Positions 22,435-31,105 of a DNA stretch of 36,673 nucleotides are shown here, piece after piece. Source of the stretch: Chloroflexota bacterium (GTDB lineage Bacteria; Chloroflexota; Limnocylindria; Limnocylindrales; CSP1-4); assembly GCA_021783595.1 (NCBI GenBank), contig JAJXTS010000008.1, positions 1-36,673 on the forward strand, given 5' to 3'. The translations under genes were made by a program, and so were the position numbers. The first letter of the stretch is position 1. Every line of letters begins with the position of its first letter. The notes under the pieces were generated by a model. That model made no database searches and had not been told where the DNA came from. It saw nothing but the letters and a program-made list of their open reading frames with translations.

Positions 22435-23943
22435 GTGGCCGCCGCCCCGCCCGCGCCCGTGCCGTCAGCGGCCAGCCGCCGCCTCCGGCCGGCGCCCCCG
22501 TCGCCGCGGACGCTCCTGCTGGTCGCCGTGCCGGTGATCCTCGTGCTGGTGCTGCTGGCGCTGGTCGCCGCCGACCCCGCCGTCGGCGTCACCGCCAGCA
22601 ACGGCCCGTTCACCGACGAGTCGTGGGACGTCATGAACGCCCGGAATCTCGTCCTGCTGGGCAGGTGGGCGACGGACGACTGGACCCTCCACCTGGTCAA
22701 CCTGCCGTTCAGCGTGGCCACGGCGGCGGCGTTCTGGGTGCTCGGGGTGGGCATCGTCCAGGCGCGCCTGGTCTCGATCGTGGCGACCGGGGTGACGGCG
22801 GCGGCCCTCGGCCTCGGCCTGCGGCGCCACCTCGGCGCGGGCCCGGCGGCGCTGGCGTCGGTGGCGTTCTCCGGCGCGACGCTGGTGCTGTTCTACGGGC
22901 GCCTCGCCTTCCTGGAGCCGAGCGTGGCGATGTGGCTGACCCTCGGCGCGCTCACCGTCCTGCGTGCCGGGACTGCGCGGGCAGGGCGGTGGGGGATCGT
23001 CGCGGGCGTCCTGCTGGCCCTGGCGGTGGGCACCAAGCCGTCGGCGATTGCGGCGGTGGGCGGGATGCTGGCGGCGGTGGCGGTGGTTGGCGCGCGGCGG
23101 CCGGCCGTGCGGCGCTGGGTCGGCGGGGCCGTCCTCTCGATCGCGACGCTCGGCCTCGGCTGGGTCGCCGCGATCTGGCTCCCCAACCGGCAGGCGATCG
23201 CCGACGTCCTGCGCATCTGGGCTCCCGAGCCGATCCTCGCCCCGATCGGGACGATGCTCCACCGCGTCCTGGCCTTCCCGACCTCGAACGACAAGTTCCT
23301 CGCGCAGTCGGCCCCGCTCGTCGCCTGCGGGACGGCGGGCTGGGCACTGGCGGCGATCGGCTGGCGGCGCCTCTCGCCGGAGGTGCGGCTGCTGCTCGCG
23401 CTCGCAACGGGCTGGCTCGTCGCCGGGCTGGGGCTGCTGGCGATCGCCCCGTACCGCCCGAACCGCTATGAGCTGCCGATGCTGCCGGCGCTCGCCATCC
23501 TTGTCGGGGTGGGGGCCCGGGTGGCGGCCGGCTGGTCCGGCTGGCGGGAGGCGCGGTGGCGGGTCGTGGCGGGCGCGGCCCTGGCGACGGTCCTGGTGGT
23601 GCCCGGCGCCGCCTCCCAGGCCGGCTGGGCGGCCAACGCCACCTACCGGCTGCCGGTGATCCAGGCGCAGCTGCTCGCTGCGGTGCCGGCCGGGAGCGTC
23701 TCGCAGGGCACGTACGCGCCGGCGTTCCTGATGCGGACCGGTGCCATCACGATCGTGAGCCGACCGGCGGCTGACATCTCCCCGGGCGACCTGTACGCGA
23801 CGCGGGGCGTGCGCTGGTTCGTGGGCGAGGACGGCGAGGCACCCGTTTGGGCGAGCGCGCACGCGGCGGCCTGGGCGGCACGGCAGGCGGTGCTGTGCTC
23901 GCCGTGGGGCACGACGCACGTCTGCGTCTACCGGCTGCCCTGA
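22435..23943 (+). CDS. GT-C fold membrane glycosyltransferase (GT39/GT83-like)
   Basis: The 502-aa protein has about 10-12 membrane helices. After helix 1, the outer loop has FTDESWDVMNARNLVLLGRW; the D61-E62 pair followed by an Asn/Arg motif is the catalytic acidic site of polyprenol-dependent GT-C enzymes such as protein mannosyltransferases and ArnT. FYGRLAFLEPSVAMWLTLGAL and GTKPSAIAAVGGML fit the same family. The C-terminal 100 residues lie outside the membrane. It would move a sugar from a lipid carrier to an acceptor on the outer face; donor and acceptor are unknown. GTG 22435 follows GAGGAG at 22421-22426. It lies 128 bases after the kinase and may be part of the same unit. Confidence 0.8.
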   Translation: MAAAPPAPVPSAASRRLRPAPPSPRTLLLVAVPVILVLVLLALVAADPAVGVTASNGPFTDESWDVMNARNLVLLGRWATDDWTLHLVNLPFSVATAAAFWVLGVGIVQARLVSIVATGVTAAALGLGLRRHLGAGPAALASVAFSGATLVLFYGRLAFLEPSVAMWLTLGALTVLRAGTARAGRWGIVAGVLLALAVGTKPSAIAAVGGMLAAVAVVGARRPAVRRWVGGAVLSIATLGLGWVAAIWLPNRQAIADVLRIWAPEPILAPIGTMLHRVLAFPTSNDKFLAQSAPLVACGTAGWALAAIGWRRLSPEVRLLLALATGWLVAGLGLLAIAPYRPNRYELPMLPALAILVGVGARVAAGWSGWREARWRVVAGAALATVLVVPGAASQAGWAANATYRLPVIQAQLLAAVPAGSVSQGTYAPAFLMRTGAITIVSRPAADISPGDLYATRGVRWFVGEDGEAPVWASAHAAAWAARQAVLCSPWGTTHVCVYRLP

Positions 23944-23995
23944 CGCCCGGCAGCGTCGGCGGCAATCGCCCGGCCGGCGCCGCTGGCAACGACCC

Positions 23996-24017
23996 GGGGC
24001 CGCGGCCCGGCGGCCCC
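23996..24017. terminator. Hairpin between convergent genes
   Basis: GGGGCCGC/GCGGCCCC, a perfect 8-bp stem with the 6-base loop GGCCCG, lies between the convergent stops at 23943 and 24046. There is no T run, so factor-independent action is uncertain. Confidence 0.45.
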
Positions 24018-24045
24018 GCCCCAGGCTGTGCCGACCGCCTGCCCG

Positions 24046-24651
24046 TCAGCCCGCTGCCGGCGCCAGGCGCCGGGGCACGGGCACGGGCACTGTTCCGGGC
24101 CGGGGGCGCCGATCGCGGTCGCTCGCGCCGAGGGCCGTCACCGGCGCCCAGGACCCGTCCGGCGCAACGGCCACCACGGGGGTCGGGACGCGCGCCGCGA
24201 GGTACTCGAGGGTGCGGTCGAGGACCCCGGCGCGACGGGCCCGAGCGGCCACCAGCACGAGGGCGGCGCCGGTCGCCGCGACGGCCTCGGCCACGCCGGC
24301 GGGCCCGTCGCGGCTGGGCAGCCAGACTCCGACCGTCAGGCCGGGCGCCGCCACTTCGAGCGCCTCGGCGAGGAGCAGGTCGCGCGACCGCGTCCCCGTG
24401 TGCGGCCGGCCCGCCGCCCCGCCCGCCACCGGCGGGAAGTACAGGCGCGGGCGCGCCGGGGCAGGGGCGGCGTCGAAAACGGGCGCCACGCAGTAGAGCA
24501 CCGTCCCGCCGGTCAGCAGCGCGGCAGACGCGGCGAGTCGGCGGACGGGGGCGTGGCGGGGGTCGCTGCCGTCGTCGGTGACGGCCACGACGGTGGCGCC
24601 GGACGGGAGGCGGCGGATGAGGTCTGCGAGGGAGGCGTCGGGTCGGGACAT
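24046..24651 (-). CDS. Usp-like nucleotide-binding-fold protein
   Basis: The protein has 201 aa. It shows the alternating strand-helix order of the universal stress protein fold: ATVVAVTDDGSDPRHAPVRRLAASAALLTG (about 19-48), GLTVGVWLPSRDG, GAALVLVAARARRAGVLDRTLEYLAARVPTPVVAVAP. The last segment corresponds to the Usp phosphate-loop region, but the usual G-2x-G-9x-G(S/T) motif is not clear, so ATP binding is doubtful. An insert (about 57-85) is rich in Ala, Pro and Gly. ATG 24651 has only a weak GAGG upstream. It is divergent from the aldehyde-dehydrogenase-like gene. Confidence 0.6.
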   Translation of the reverse strand: MSRPDASLADLIRRLPSGATVVAVTDDGSDPRHAPVRRLAASAALLTGGTVLYCVAPVFDAAPAPARPRLYFPPVAGGAAGRPHTGTRSRDLLLAEALEVAAPGLTVGVWLPSRDGPAGVAEAVAATGAALVLVAARARRAGVLDRTLEYLAARVPTPVVAVAPDGSWAPVTALGASDRDRRPRPGTVPVPVPRRLAPAAG

Positions 24652-24752
24652 GGTCGGGGCCTCGGTTCGAGGTGAGCGGCGAGCAGCCGATGGACGCAGT
24701 CTCGCCACGCGGCCTTTCGTGCTGATGACAATGCCCGCCGCCGGCCGCGCGC

Positions 24753-24758
24753 TAGGAT
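24753..24758 (+). promoter_or_regulatory. -10 box TAGGAT before the aldehyde-dehydrogenase-like gene
   Basis: TAGGAT ends 8 bases before GTG 24767, the same spacing as at 20126. This suggests a leaderless message. The AGGA inside it could instead act as a ribosome-binding site for the GTG if transcription starts further upstream. Confidence 0.4.
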
Positions 24759-24766
24759 GGGCGGCC

Positions 24767-26626
24767 GTGAACCCGCCCCGCTCAGTCTCCACCCAGCCCG
24801 CCGAGGCGCCGCCGACTGCCGACGCGCCGGTCAGGTCCGACGCGCCGGTCGCGTCCGTCGCGCCGCTCGCCGCTGCCCCGCGCACCTTTGCCGTCGCGCC
24901 CGGGCCGTACACGTTCAACCCGCGCGTCCCGGGCCCGCCCGCCACCCCGCTGGCGGGGCTCGACGCAGCGGTGTCCGACGTCCGCGCCAACGCCGCGGCA
25001 TGGCTCGGCACCCCGCCGGCCGAGCGCGCCCGCCTGCTCGACGAGGTGCTGCGGGCGGCGCTCGCGGTCGCCGGGGAGTGGACCGAGCTCGCCTGCGAGC
25101 ACGAGGGGCTGGACCCCCGGGCGCCGGAGTCGTCCGAGGAGTCCATCGTGGGGCCGTACATCTTCATGCGCGGGGCGCGGCTGCTTCGGGACGCGCTGCG
25201 GGACCTCGACCGGCGCGGCCGGCCGCGGATCCCCGGCGGCGCCCGCCGCCGGGCCGACGGGCGCGTCGTGGCGCGGGTCATGCCCGCCGGGCTCATCGAC
25301 CGCCTGACGTACCTGGGCACCACCGCTGACGTGTGGATGGACCGGGGCGTCACGCTCGCGTCGCTGCCCGACGCGATGGCCGCCGCCTACCGGACGCCGC
25401 CGCCGCCGCGCGTCTGCCTGGTCCTGGGGGCGGGCAACGCCTCGTCCATCGGCCCGCTCGACGTGATCCACAAGCTGTTCGTGGAGTCGCAGGTGGTGGT
25501 GCTCAAGATGCACCCCGTCATGGCGCACCTCGGCTCGGTGCACGAGGCCGCGCTGGCGCCGCTGGTCCGGGCGGGGGTGCTCCGGGTGGTCTACGGCGAC
25601 GCCGCCGAGGGCGGGCACCTCGCCCGCCATCCGCTCGTGGACACGCTCCACGTCACCGGCTCGGACCGGACGTACGAGGCGATCGTGTTCGGGACGGGCC
25701 TCGAGGGGGAGGAGCGCAAGCGCCGCGACGAGCCGATCCTCCACAAGCCGTTCACCGCCGAGCTGGGCAACCTGACGCCGATCATCGTGGTGCCCGGGGC
25801 CTGGAGCGAGGCCGACCTCGACTACCACGCCGACAACATCGCGACCATGCTGGTCAACAACGCCGGGTTCAACTGCACGACGAGCCGCGTGATCGTGACG
25901 TCGCGGCCCTGGCCGCAGCGGGCGGCGCTGATGGGCCGGATCCGGGCGCGGCTCGCGGGCCACCCGCCGCGCCTCGCGTACTACCCCGGCGCCACGGAGC
26001 GGTTCGACGCCTTCCGCGCGCACTACCCGGCGGCGGAGCTGTTCGGCGTGCCCGGCGACGGCGCGCTGCCGTGGATGCTGATCCCGGACCTCTCGCCCCG
26101 CGACGTGGGCGATCCCGCCTACCGGTTCGAGGCCTTCTGCCCGGTCACCGCGGAGACCGCGATCGACGCGACCGACACCGCGGACTTCCTCGACCGCGCC
26201 ACGGCCTTCGTCAACGAGCAGCTGTGGGGCACGCTCAACGCGACGGTCATCGTGCACCCGGCGACCGAGCGAGACCCGGCCGTGCGGCCGGCGCTCGACC
26301 GCGCGATCGCGGGGCTGCGCTACGGCACGATCTCGCTCAACCACTGGTCGGCGATCGGCTACGGGCTGGGCATCACGCCCTGGGGGGCGCACCCCGGCCA
26401 CGCGCGCACCGACATCGGCTCCGGGACGGGCTTCGTCCACAACCCGCTGATGTTCGACCGGGCGGAGAAGACGGTTGTCCGGTCGCCGTTCCGCGCCTGG
26501 CCCAGGCCCCTCTGGTTCATGGGCCATCGCACGGCGCACAGGCTGGTCCCGCACCTGATCCGCTACGAGGCGACGGGAAGCCTGCTCGAGCTGCTGCCGG
26601 TGGCCTGGCACGCGCTGCGCGGGTAG
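24767..26626 (+). CDS. Aldehyde dehydrogenase superfamily protein, large divergent member
   Basis: The 619-aa protein is longer than the usual 480-500 aa. After a Pro/Ala-rich N-terminus (about 60 aa) the fold follows: VCLVLGAGNASSIGPLDVIHKLF (cofactor entry), VVVLKMHPVMAHLG (the conserved Lys), HVTGSDRTYEAIVFG (in place of FTGS), ELGNLTPIIV (general base E332; ELGG is usual) and NNAGFNCTTSRVIV (catalytic C370). Both catalytic residues are therefore kept, and oxidation or reduction of an aldehyde or acyl-CoA with NAD(P) is likely; the substrate is unknown. A late segment, ISLNHWSAIGYGLGITPWGAHPGH, is typical of this less-studied branch. GTG 24767 is the preferred start; ATG 24731 is in frame. 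Confidence 0.83.
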   Translation: MNPPRSVSTQPAEAPPTADAPVRSDAPVASVAPLAAAPRTFAVAPGPYTFNPRVPGPPATPLAGLDAAVSDVRANAAAWLGTPPAERARLLDEVLRAALAVAGEWTELACEHEGLDPRAPESSEESIVGPYIFMRGARLLRDALRDLDRRGRPRIPGGARRRADGRVVARVMPAGLIDRLTYLGTTADVWMDRGVTLASLPDAMAAAYRTPPPPRVCLVLGAGNASSIGPLDVIHKLFVESQVVVLKMHPVMAHLGSVHEAALAPLVRAGVLRVVYGDAAEGGHLARHPLVDTLHVTGSDRTYEAIVFGTGLEGEERKRRDEPILHKPFTAELGNLTPIIVVPGAWSEADLDYHADNIATMLVNNAGFNCTTSRVIVTSRPWPQRAALMGRIRARLAGHPPRLAYYPGATERFDAFRAHYPAAELFGVPGDGALPWMLIPDLSPRDVGDPAYRFEAFCPVTAETAIDATDTADFLDRATAFVNEQLWGTLNATVIVHPATERDPAVRPALDRAIAGLRYGTISLNHWSAIGYGLGITPWGAHPGHARTDIGSGTGFVHNPLMFDRAEKTVVRSPFRAWPRPLWFMGHRTAHRLVPHLIRYEATGSLLELLPVAWHALRG

Positions 26627-26822
26627 GCGCCACCGCTCCCCGCGGCTCGGCACCGCCGGCGGCGCCGACGGCCGAGCAGGTGGCGGCCCCAACCACCAAG
26701 CAGGCCCGGACGCGGTTCCGACGCGCCCGGGCCCTGACCCGGCTCGCGTGGCTGCGTCCGCCGGGCTGCCATGAGCCTAGCAGCCGCGCGGGGCCTTGCG
26801 GGCTGTGGCCCGTCCGGAGACG

Positions 26823-28841
26823 CTAGACCGCCACCCCGGCGCGGAGCCCCTCGAGCACCGCCTCCTCCATCGTCCGCGGGCTCTGCACGTCGCCGGCCGC
26901 GAGGACGGCGTATGAGCCGTCCCGGGCGGCGTCGGCCTCGAGCTCGAGCAGCAGCGCGTCCGCGGGCACGTGGCCCTGCGCCAGCACCAGCGCCACGGCG
27001 TCCTCGATGACCACCGCCTCCTCGGTCAGCACGTCCTGGAGGTACACGGCCGACTCGTCCGCGCCGAACAGGCGGGTCGTCGGCAGGATGGTCACGTGGG
27101 CGCGCCGCGCCGCCGCGGTCATCTGGTCGCGGACGTACTGCTGGCAGCGCTGCCCGGCCATGTTGCCCGTCACCGCGAGGGTGACCTGGCAGCCGCGCCC
27201 GGCGAGCAGCGTCGCCACGCCGAGGCCGAGCCAGTCCGAGCGGAAGTCGGCGACGACCACCCTGCCCTGCGGCACGGCCGAGGCGTCGCGGATGGCGTCC
27301 CAGGCCTGGACGATCCGCGGCGAGCCGACGACCTCCATCGGCGGGGTGTACGGCGTCGCCCCCGTCGCCACGACCACCGCCTGCGCCCCGCTCGCCCGCA
27401 CGTAGGCCGCGTCCGCCCGCACGCCGGTCACGATCGCGACGCCTGCCCGACGGGCCTCGGCCTCGAGGTTCGTGATCGCCCCGCCGATCTCGTGGCGGCC
27501 CGGCAGGAGCTGCGCCAGGCGCACCTGGCCGCCCACGCGCCGGTCCGCCTCCACCAGCGTCACGCGATGCCCGCGCTCGGCGGCCACCGCCGCCGCCTTC
27601 AGGCCCGCCGGCCCGCCGCCGATCACCAGCACGTCGCGCGGCGTGTCGGCCGGCGCGTGCTTCGCGCGGCCCGGCTCGCCGTGGCGCGGGAACTCGCGCT
27701 CGCGGCCGGCCTCGGGGAACTGCACGCACGAGATGGGGTAGTTGGCGTGGAAGTGGCCGATGCAGGCCTGGTTGCAGCCGATGCAGGCGCGGATGTCGTC
27801 CAGCCGCCCCTCGGCCGCCTTGGCGGGCAGCTCCGGGTCGCAGATCAGCGCCCGGGTCATGACGCACATGTCGGCCGAGCCCGCGGCGAGGATCAGCTCC
27901 GCGTCCTGGGGCTGCGTGATGCGCCCCGCCACCAGCACCGGCACCCGCACCGCGGCCCTCACCCCGGCGGCGCGCGGCGCGGTGTACCCCGCGGCGATGG
28001 GCGCCGGCGGGACGATGTGGTCCGAGCCCGCCAGCGTGGCCGAGGTCCCGCGGACGACCGACACGTAGTCGAACGCGTTCTCGCCGTCCAGGGTGCGAAG
28101 CGCGGCCAGCGCCTCCTCCTCGGTCAGGCCGTCGGGGCTCTCCTCGCCGACGGAGATCCGGAGGCCGACGACGAAGCCCGGGCGGGTCGTCGCGCGGCAG
28201 GCCGCCAGCGCCTCGCGCAGGAAGCGGAGCCGTCGCGCCTCGTCGCCGCCCCAGCCGTCGGCCCGCCGGTTGGTCCGCGGGTTGAGGAACTGGCTCGGCA
28301 GGTAGCCGTGCGAGGCCACCACCTCCACGCCGTCGAGCCCGGCGACCTCCAGACGGCGGGCCGACGCGCCGAACCCGTCGAGGATCTCGCGGACCAGCGA
28401 CTCGGTCATCGCCCGCGGGATGACGTGGAAGCGCTCGGTCGGGACGGCCGACGGCGCCCAGGCCACCGCCAGCGTCCCGTCCTCGGTGTCCATGATCTCG
28501 CGGCCGCCGTGGAACAGCTGCCCGAACACCTTCGCCCCGTGGCGGTGGATCGCGGCCGCGAGGGCCGTGTAGCCGGGGGTCGTGGCGTCGGTGTCCGCGG
28601 TGAGCTCGTGCGAGGTGTAGCGAGCGGTGGGGTGCACGCCGGCCACCTGGATGACGATCAGCCCCGCCCCGCCCCGCGCCCGCGCCTCCTGGTACGCGAT
28701 GAGCCGGTCGGTGACCAGCCCGCCCACCGCCATCACCGTGTCGTGCCCTGACGAGAGGATCCGGTTGCGCACGGTCACGCCGCCGATCGTGATCGGCGAG
28801 AACAGGTTCGGGAAGGCGGTCGCGGCAGCAGGCGTGGGCAT
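26823..28841 (-). CDS. Old-Yellow-Enzyme/FAD oxidoreductase, 2,4-dienoyl-CoA reductase type
   Basis: The 672-aa protein has the three-part build of 2,4-dienoyl-CoA reductase and trimethylamine dehydrogenase. Residues 10-345 are an FMN barrel (LFSPITIGGVTVRNRI, KVFGQLFHGGR, HGYLPSQFLNPRTNRRADGWGG). The 4Fe-4S site is CIGCNQACIGHFHANYPISC (about 356-375). Residues 410-672 bind FAD and NAD(P)H (VLVIGGGPAGLKAAAVAAERGH, then VVVATGATPYTPP, and near the end YAVLAAGDVQSPRTMEEAVLEG). The substrate is open: unsaturated acyl-CoA, amine or other enone. The start at ATG 28841 has no clear ribosome-binding site. The gene is convergent with the aldehyde-dehydrogenase-like gene, so the two are not one transcript. 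Confidence 0.9.
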   Translation of the reverse strand: MPTPAAATAFPNLFSPITIGGVTVRNRILSSGHDTVMAVGGLVTDRLIAYQEARARGGAGLIVIQVAGVHPTARYTSHELTADTDATTPGYTALAAAIHRHGAKVFGQLFHGGREIMDTEDGTLAVAWAPSAVPTERFHVIPRAMTESLVREILDGFGASARRLEVAGLDGVEVVASHGYLPSQFLNPRTNRRADGWGGDEARRLRFLREALAACRATTRPGFVVGLRISVGEESPDGLTEEEALAALRTLDGENAFDYVSVVRGTSATLAGSDHIVPPAPIAAGYTAPRAAGVRAAVRVPVLVAGRITQPQDAELILAAGSADMCVMTRALICDPELPAKAAEGRLDDIRACIGCNQACIGHFHANYPISCVQFPEAGREREFPRHGEPGRAKHAPADTPRDVLVIGGGPAGLKAAAVAAERGHRVTLVEADRRVGGQVRLAQLLPGRHEIGGAITNLEAEARRAGVAIVTGVRADAAYVRASGAQAVVVATGATPYTPPMEVVGSPRIVQAWDAIRDASAVPQGRVVVADFRSDWLGLGVATLLAGRGCQVTLAVTGNMAGQRCQQYVRDQMTAAARRAHVTILPTTRLFGADESAVYLQDVLTEEAVVIEDAVALVLAQGHVPADALLLELEADAARDGSYAVLAAGDVQSPRTMEEAVLEGLRAGVAV

Positions 28842-29235
28842 GGGCGCAGGATCGCGCGGCGGTGCGCGGCGCGGGGCGCTCGTCGCGCGGCACGGCCCGC
28901 CATGCGCTTGGCCCGCGCACGCTTGACCCGCCAGACCCCGTCCGGCGCCACCCGTCCGGCGCCACCCGCCCAGCGAGCGAACCGACCGCGGGCGCGGTCG
29001 TCCCGCCCGTCCCCCGGGCGGCCGGAACGCGCCAGCCGCCGCCCGAACCGCCGGGCGGTCGGCATGAACGCCGCGCCGTTCCGCTGGCCCGCCGGGCGAG
29101 CGGCAGTCGCCGCCGGCAGTCGCCGCCGGCAGTCGCTGCCGGCCCGCCGCCCGCGCGCGCCCAGGGGAACGCCGTCGCCACCACCGCGCCCGGCGAACGC
29201 CCGTCCCGATTGGCCTCCGGCGAAGGGGCCGCTGG
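28842..29235. repeat. Divergent intergenic stretch with short tandem repeats
   Basis: About 400 bases with no supportable gene between the oxidoreductase and lipB. It holds two 14-base units (CCCGTCCGGCGCCA) at 28937-28950 and 28951-28964, and three 13-base units (CGGCAGTCGCCGC, last one with one change) at 29101-29113, 29114-29126 and 29127-29139. Open frames crossing it are Arg/Pro-rich and not protein-like. Confidence 0.65.
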
Positions 29236-29241
29236 TATCGT
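29236..29241 (+). promoter_or_regulatory. -10 box TATCGT before lipB, likely leaderless
   Basis: TATCGT ends 7 bases before ATG 29249 and no Shine-Dalgarno lies between them, fitting a leaderless start as at 20126, 24753 and 33905. Confidence 0.4.
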
Positions 29242-29248
29242 GGGCACG

Positions 29249-29998
29249 ATGCAGCCGCTGGTCGCGCACTGGATGGGGAGGGTCCCGTACCGCGAGGCGT
29301 GGGACCTGCAGAAGGCGCTGGCCGTCGCGCGGGCGCGGGGCGAGATCGGCGACCGCCTGCTGCTCCTGGAGCACCCGCCGGTGCTCACGCTCGGCCGCCA
29401 GGCGGATGACGCCCACGTGCTCGCCCCGGCCGGGATGCTCGAGGCGCAAGGCATCGAGGTCATCCGCGTGGAGCGCGGCGGCGAGGTCACCTACCACGGC
29501 CCGGGCCAGCTCGTGGCCTACCCCATCGTCAAGCTCGCGGACCGCGGGCTGTTCCTGCGGGAGTACGTGCGCGCCCTGGAGGGCGCGATGGCGGACACGT
29601 GCGCCGCGAACGGAGTGGAGGCCGGCCGGCGCGAGGGTCACCCGGGCTGCTGGGTGGACGCGGAGGGGCCGCTAGTCCGCAAGATCGGCGCCCTGGGCGT
29701 GCGCGTGGAGCGCGGGGTCGCGTACCACGGCATCGCGCTCAACGTCAGCACGCGGCTCGCCGACTTCGGCCTCATCGACCCGTGCGGGATGCCCGGCCTG
29801 CGGTCCACCTCGATCGCGGCCGAGCACGGCCGCCGGCAGGACCCGCCGAGCACCGCCAGCGTCGAGGCCGCGGCCCGCGTCTTCGCGCCCGCGCTCGCTC
29901 AGCGCATCGACGCGAACCTCGCCTGGTCGGCCGCGGACCCGCGGACGGCCCTGGCCGAAGCCGAGACCGCCGGGCCGGGCGCCGGGTCGGCCCGATGA
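29249..29998 (+). CDS. lipB: Lipoyl(octanoyl) transferase
   Basis: LipB (249 aa) moves octanoyl from acyl carrier protein to the lipoyl domains of 2-oxoacid dehydrogenases and glycine cleavage H protein, the first step of lipoate assembly, in the cytoplasm. The signature RGGEVTYHGPGQLVAYPIV (76-94) is complete. The catalytic pair is present: K145 in RKIGALGVR and C179 in LIDPCGMPG. LLLEHPPVLTLGR (38-50) is also typical. The C-terminal tail is Ala/Arg-rich. ATG 29249 begins the conserved fold. The stop overlaps the next gene by 4 bases. lipA is not in view. Confidence 0.97.
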   Translation: MQPLVAHWMGRVPYREAWDLQKALAVARARGEIGDRLLLLEHPPVLTLGRQADDAHVLAPAGMLEAQGIEVIRVERGGEVTYHGPGQLVAYPIVKLADRGLFLREYVRALEGAMADTCAANGVEAGRREGHPGCWVDAEGPLVRKIGALGVRVERGVAYHGIALNVSTRLADFGLIDPCGMPGLRSTSIAAEHGRRQDPPSTASVEAAARVFAPALAQRIDANLAWSAADPRTALAEAETAGPGAGSAR

Positions 29999-30999
29999 GC
30001 CAGGGCCTGTTCGAGCTCCGCAAGGACGCCATCACCGGCTGGTGGGTCGCCACGGTCATCGACCGCTCCTTCGCCCGCGAGCGCTTCGCGATGGCGGCCG
30101 CGCCCGTCGACGATCGCGGCGACTGCTTCAACTGCCGCCTCCCCCCGGGCGACGGCATCCGCCTCCGCGTCCTCAAGGACTTCGCCTTCTCGGTTGCCGG
30201 CACCGAGGAGGAGGCGCGGGCGCGGGACGGCACCATCGCCCAGGTGTCGCTTGCCGACGCCCGGGCCGCCGGCTCGTGGCGGACCGTCGTGGCGGCGCCC
30301 GGCGAGCACCGGCCGCTCCACGCGGTGGGCAGCAACGTCATCGAGGAGCTCCTGGCCCGGAGTCGCGACGAGATCGTGGCCGCTCGAACGGGAGGGTCCA
30401 CCAAGTATCTGCAGATCCTCCAGAACTGGGGCGCGCAGGCCGGCGCCCGCACGAACCACCTGTGCCTGGACCTCTACGACCTGCCGCAGATCCCGCACCG
30501 GATCGCCGAGGAGCTCGGCGGCGCCGCGCGGTTCCTCATCCGGGAGGGGGAGTGCCCGTACTGCCGGCTCGTGCGGGACGAGGTGCGCCGCCCGGAGCGC
30601 CTGCTCTACGCCGACGAGCACGCCGTGGCGTTCGCGCCCTACGCCAGCCGCTCGCCGTTCGAGGTGTGGGTGGTCCCGCGCCGCCACGACGCGGACTTCG
30701 CACGCGCGGACAACCGCGACGTCATCGCCACCGCCGAGGCCCTCCGGCAGGTGCTCGGACGCCTCGCCGCCAGCCTCGACGGGCCGCCCTACAACCTCGT
30801 CCTGCACAGCGCGCCGCTGCGCGAGCAGGTGGACGCCACGTACCACTGGCACTGGGAGATCCACCCCCGCCTGCGAGAGATTGCGGGGCTGGAGCTGGGG
30901 ACCGGGCTGCCCGTCAACTCGGTCTCGCCTGAGGACGCGGTGGAGGAACTGCGGGCCGGTCGCGCGGATGCCGGGCCGCCCGAGCGCCCGCGGCGATGA
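29995..30999 (+). CDS. Galactose-1-phosphate uridylyltransferase-like protein with altered active site
   Basis: The 334-aa protein belongs to the GalT branch of the HIT superfamily, with two HIT-like halves. Zinc-type Cys pairs are C44/C47 (CFNC) and C187/C190 (CPYC). In the first half, NWGAQAGARTNHLCLDLYDLPQIP (144-167) aligns with the GalT motif N-GA-AG--HPHGQ, but the site reads H155-L-C157-L-D159, so the nucleophilic His (second His of HPH) is Cys and the Gln is Asp. The second half keeps HWHWEIHPRL (H284, H286, E288). It may use another chemistry or substrate, such as nucleotidyl transfer or hydrolysis, or be inactive as GalT. ATG 29995 overlaps the lipB stop (ATGA), so co-translation with lipB is likely. 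Confidence 0.78.
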   Translation: MSQGLFELRKDAITGWWVATVIDRSFARERFAMAAAPVDDRGDCFNCRLPPGDGIRLRVLKDFAFSVAGTEEEARARDGTIAQVSLADARAAGSWRTVVAAPGEHRPLHAVGSNVIEELLARSRDEIVAARTGGSTKYLQILQNWGAQAGARTNHLCLDLYDLPQIPHRIAEELGGAARFLIREGECPYCRLVRDEVRRPERLLYADEHAVAFAPYASRSPFEVWVVPRRHDADFARADNRDVIATAEALRQVLGRLAASLDGPPYNLVLHSAPLREQVDATYHWHWEIHPRLREIAGLELGTGLPVNSVSPEDAVEELRAGRADAGPPERPRR

Positions 31000-31032
31000 G
31001 CCGGCGGCTGCGGCGGCGTCACACGGTGGGGG

Positions 31033-31045
31033 GTGACTCCGTCAC
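31033..31045. promoter_or_regulatory. Short palindrome upstream of the sigma factor gene
   Basis: GTGAC-TCC-GTCAC is a perfect inverted repeat 60 bases before the sigma gene, with further GTCAC copies at 31018 and 31071. It could be an operator or part of a self-recognised promoter. Support is the sequence only. Confidence 0.25.
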
Positions 31046-31105
31046 AGGCCACCGGGCGGGGTCAGATGCGGTCACGCCCTGGCGACTGCGCGCGACGGAG
31101 GCGGC

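Noticed and set aside
28862-29248. N-terminal extension of lipB
   Set aside because: The frame is open but Arg/Pro-rich, crosses tandem repeats, and LipB homology starts at ATG 29249 just after a -10-like box.
26563-29490. A 975-codon minus-strand frame spanning the oxidoreductase and lipB
   Set aside because: Crosses two identified genes on opposite strands in another frame; low-complexity Gly/Arg/Ala.
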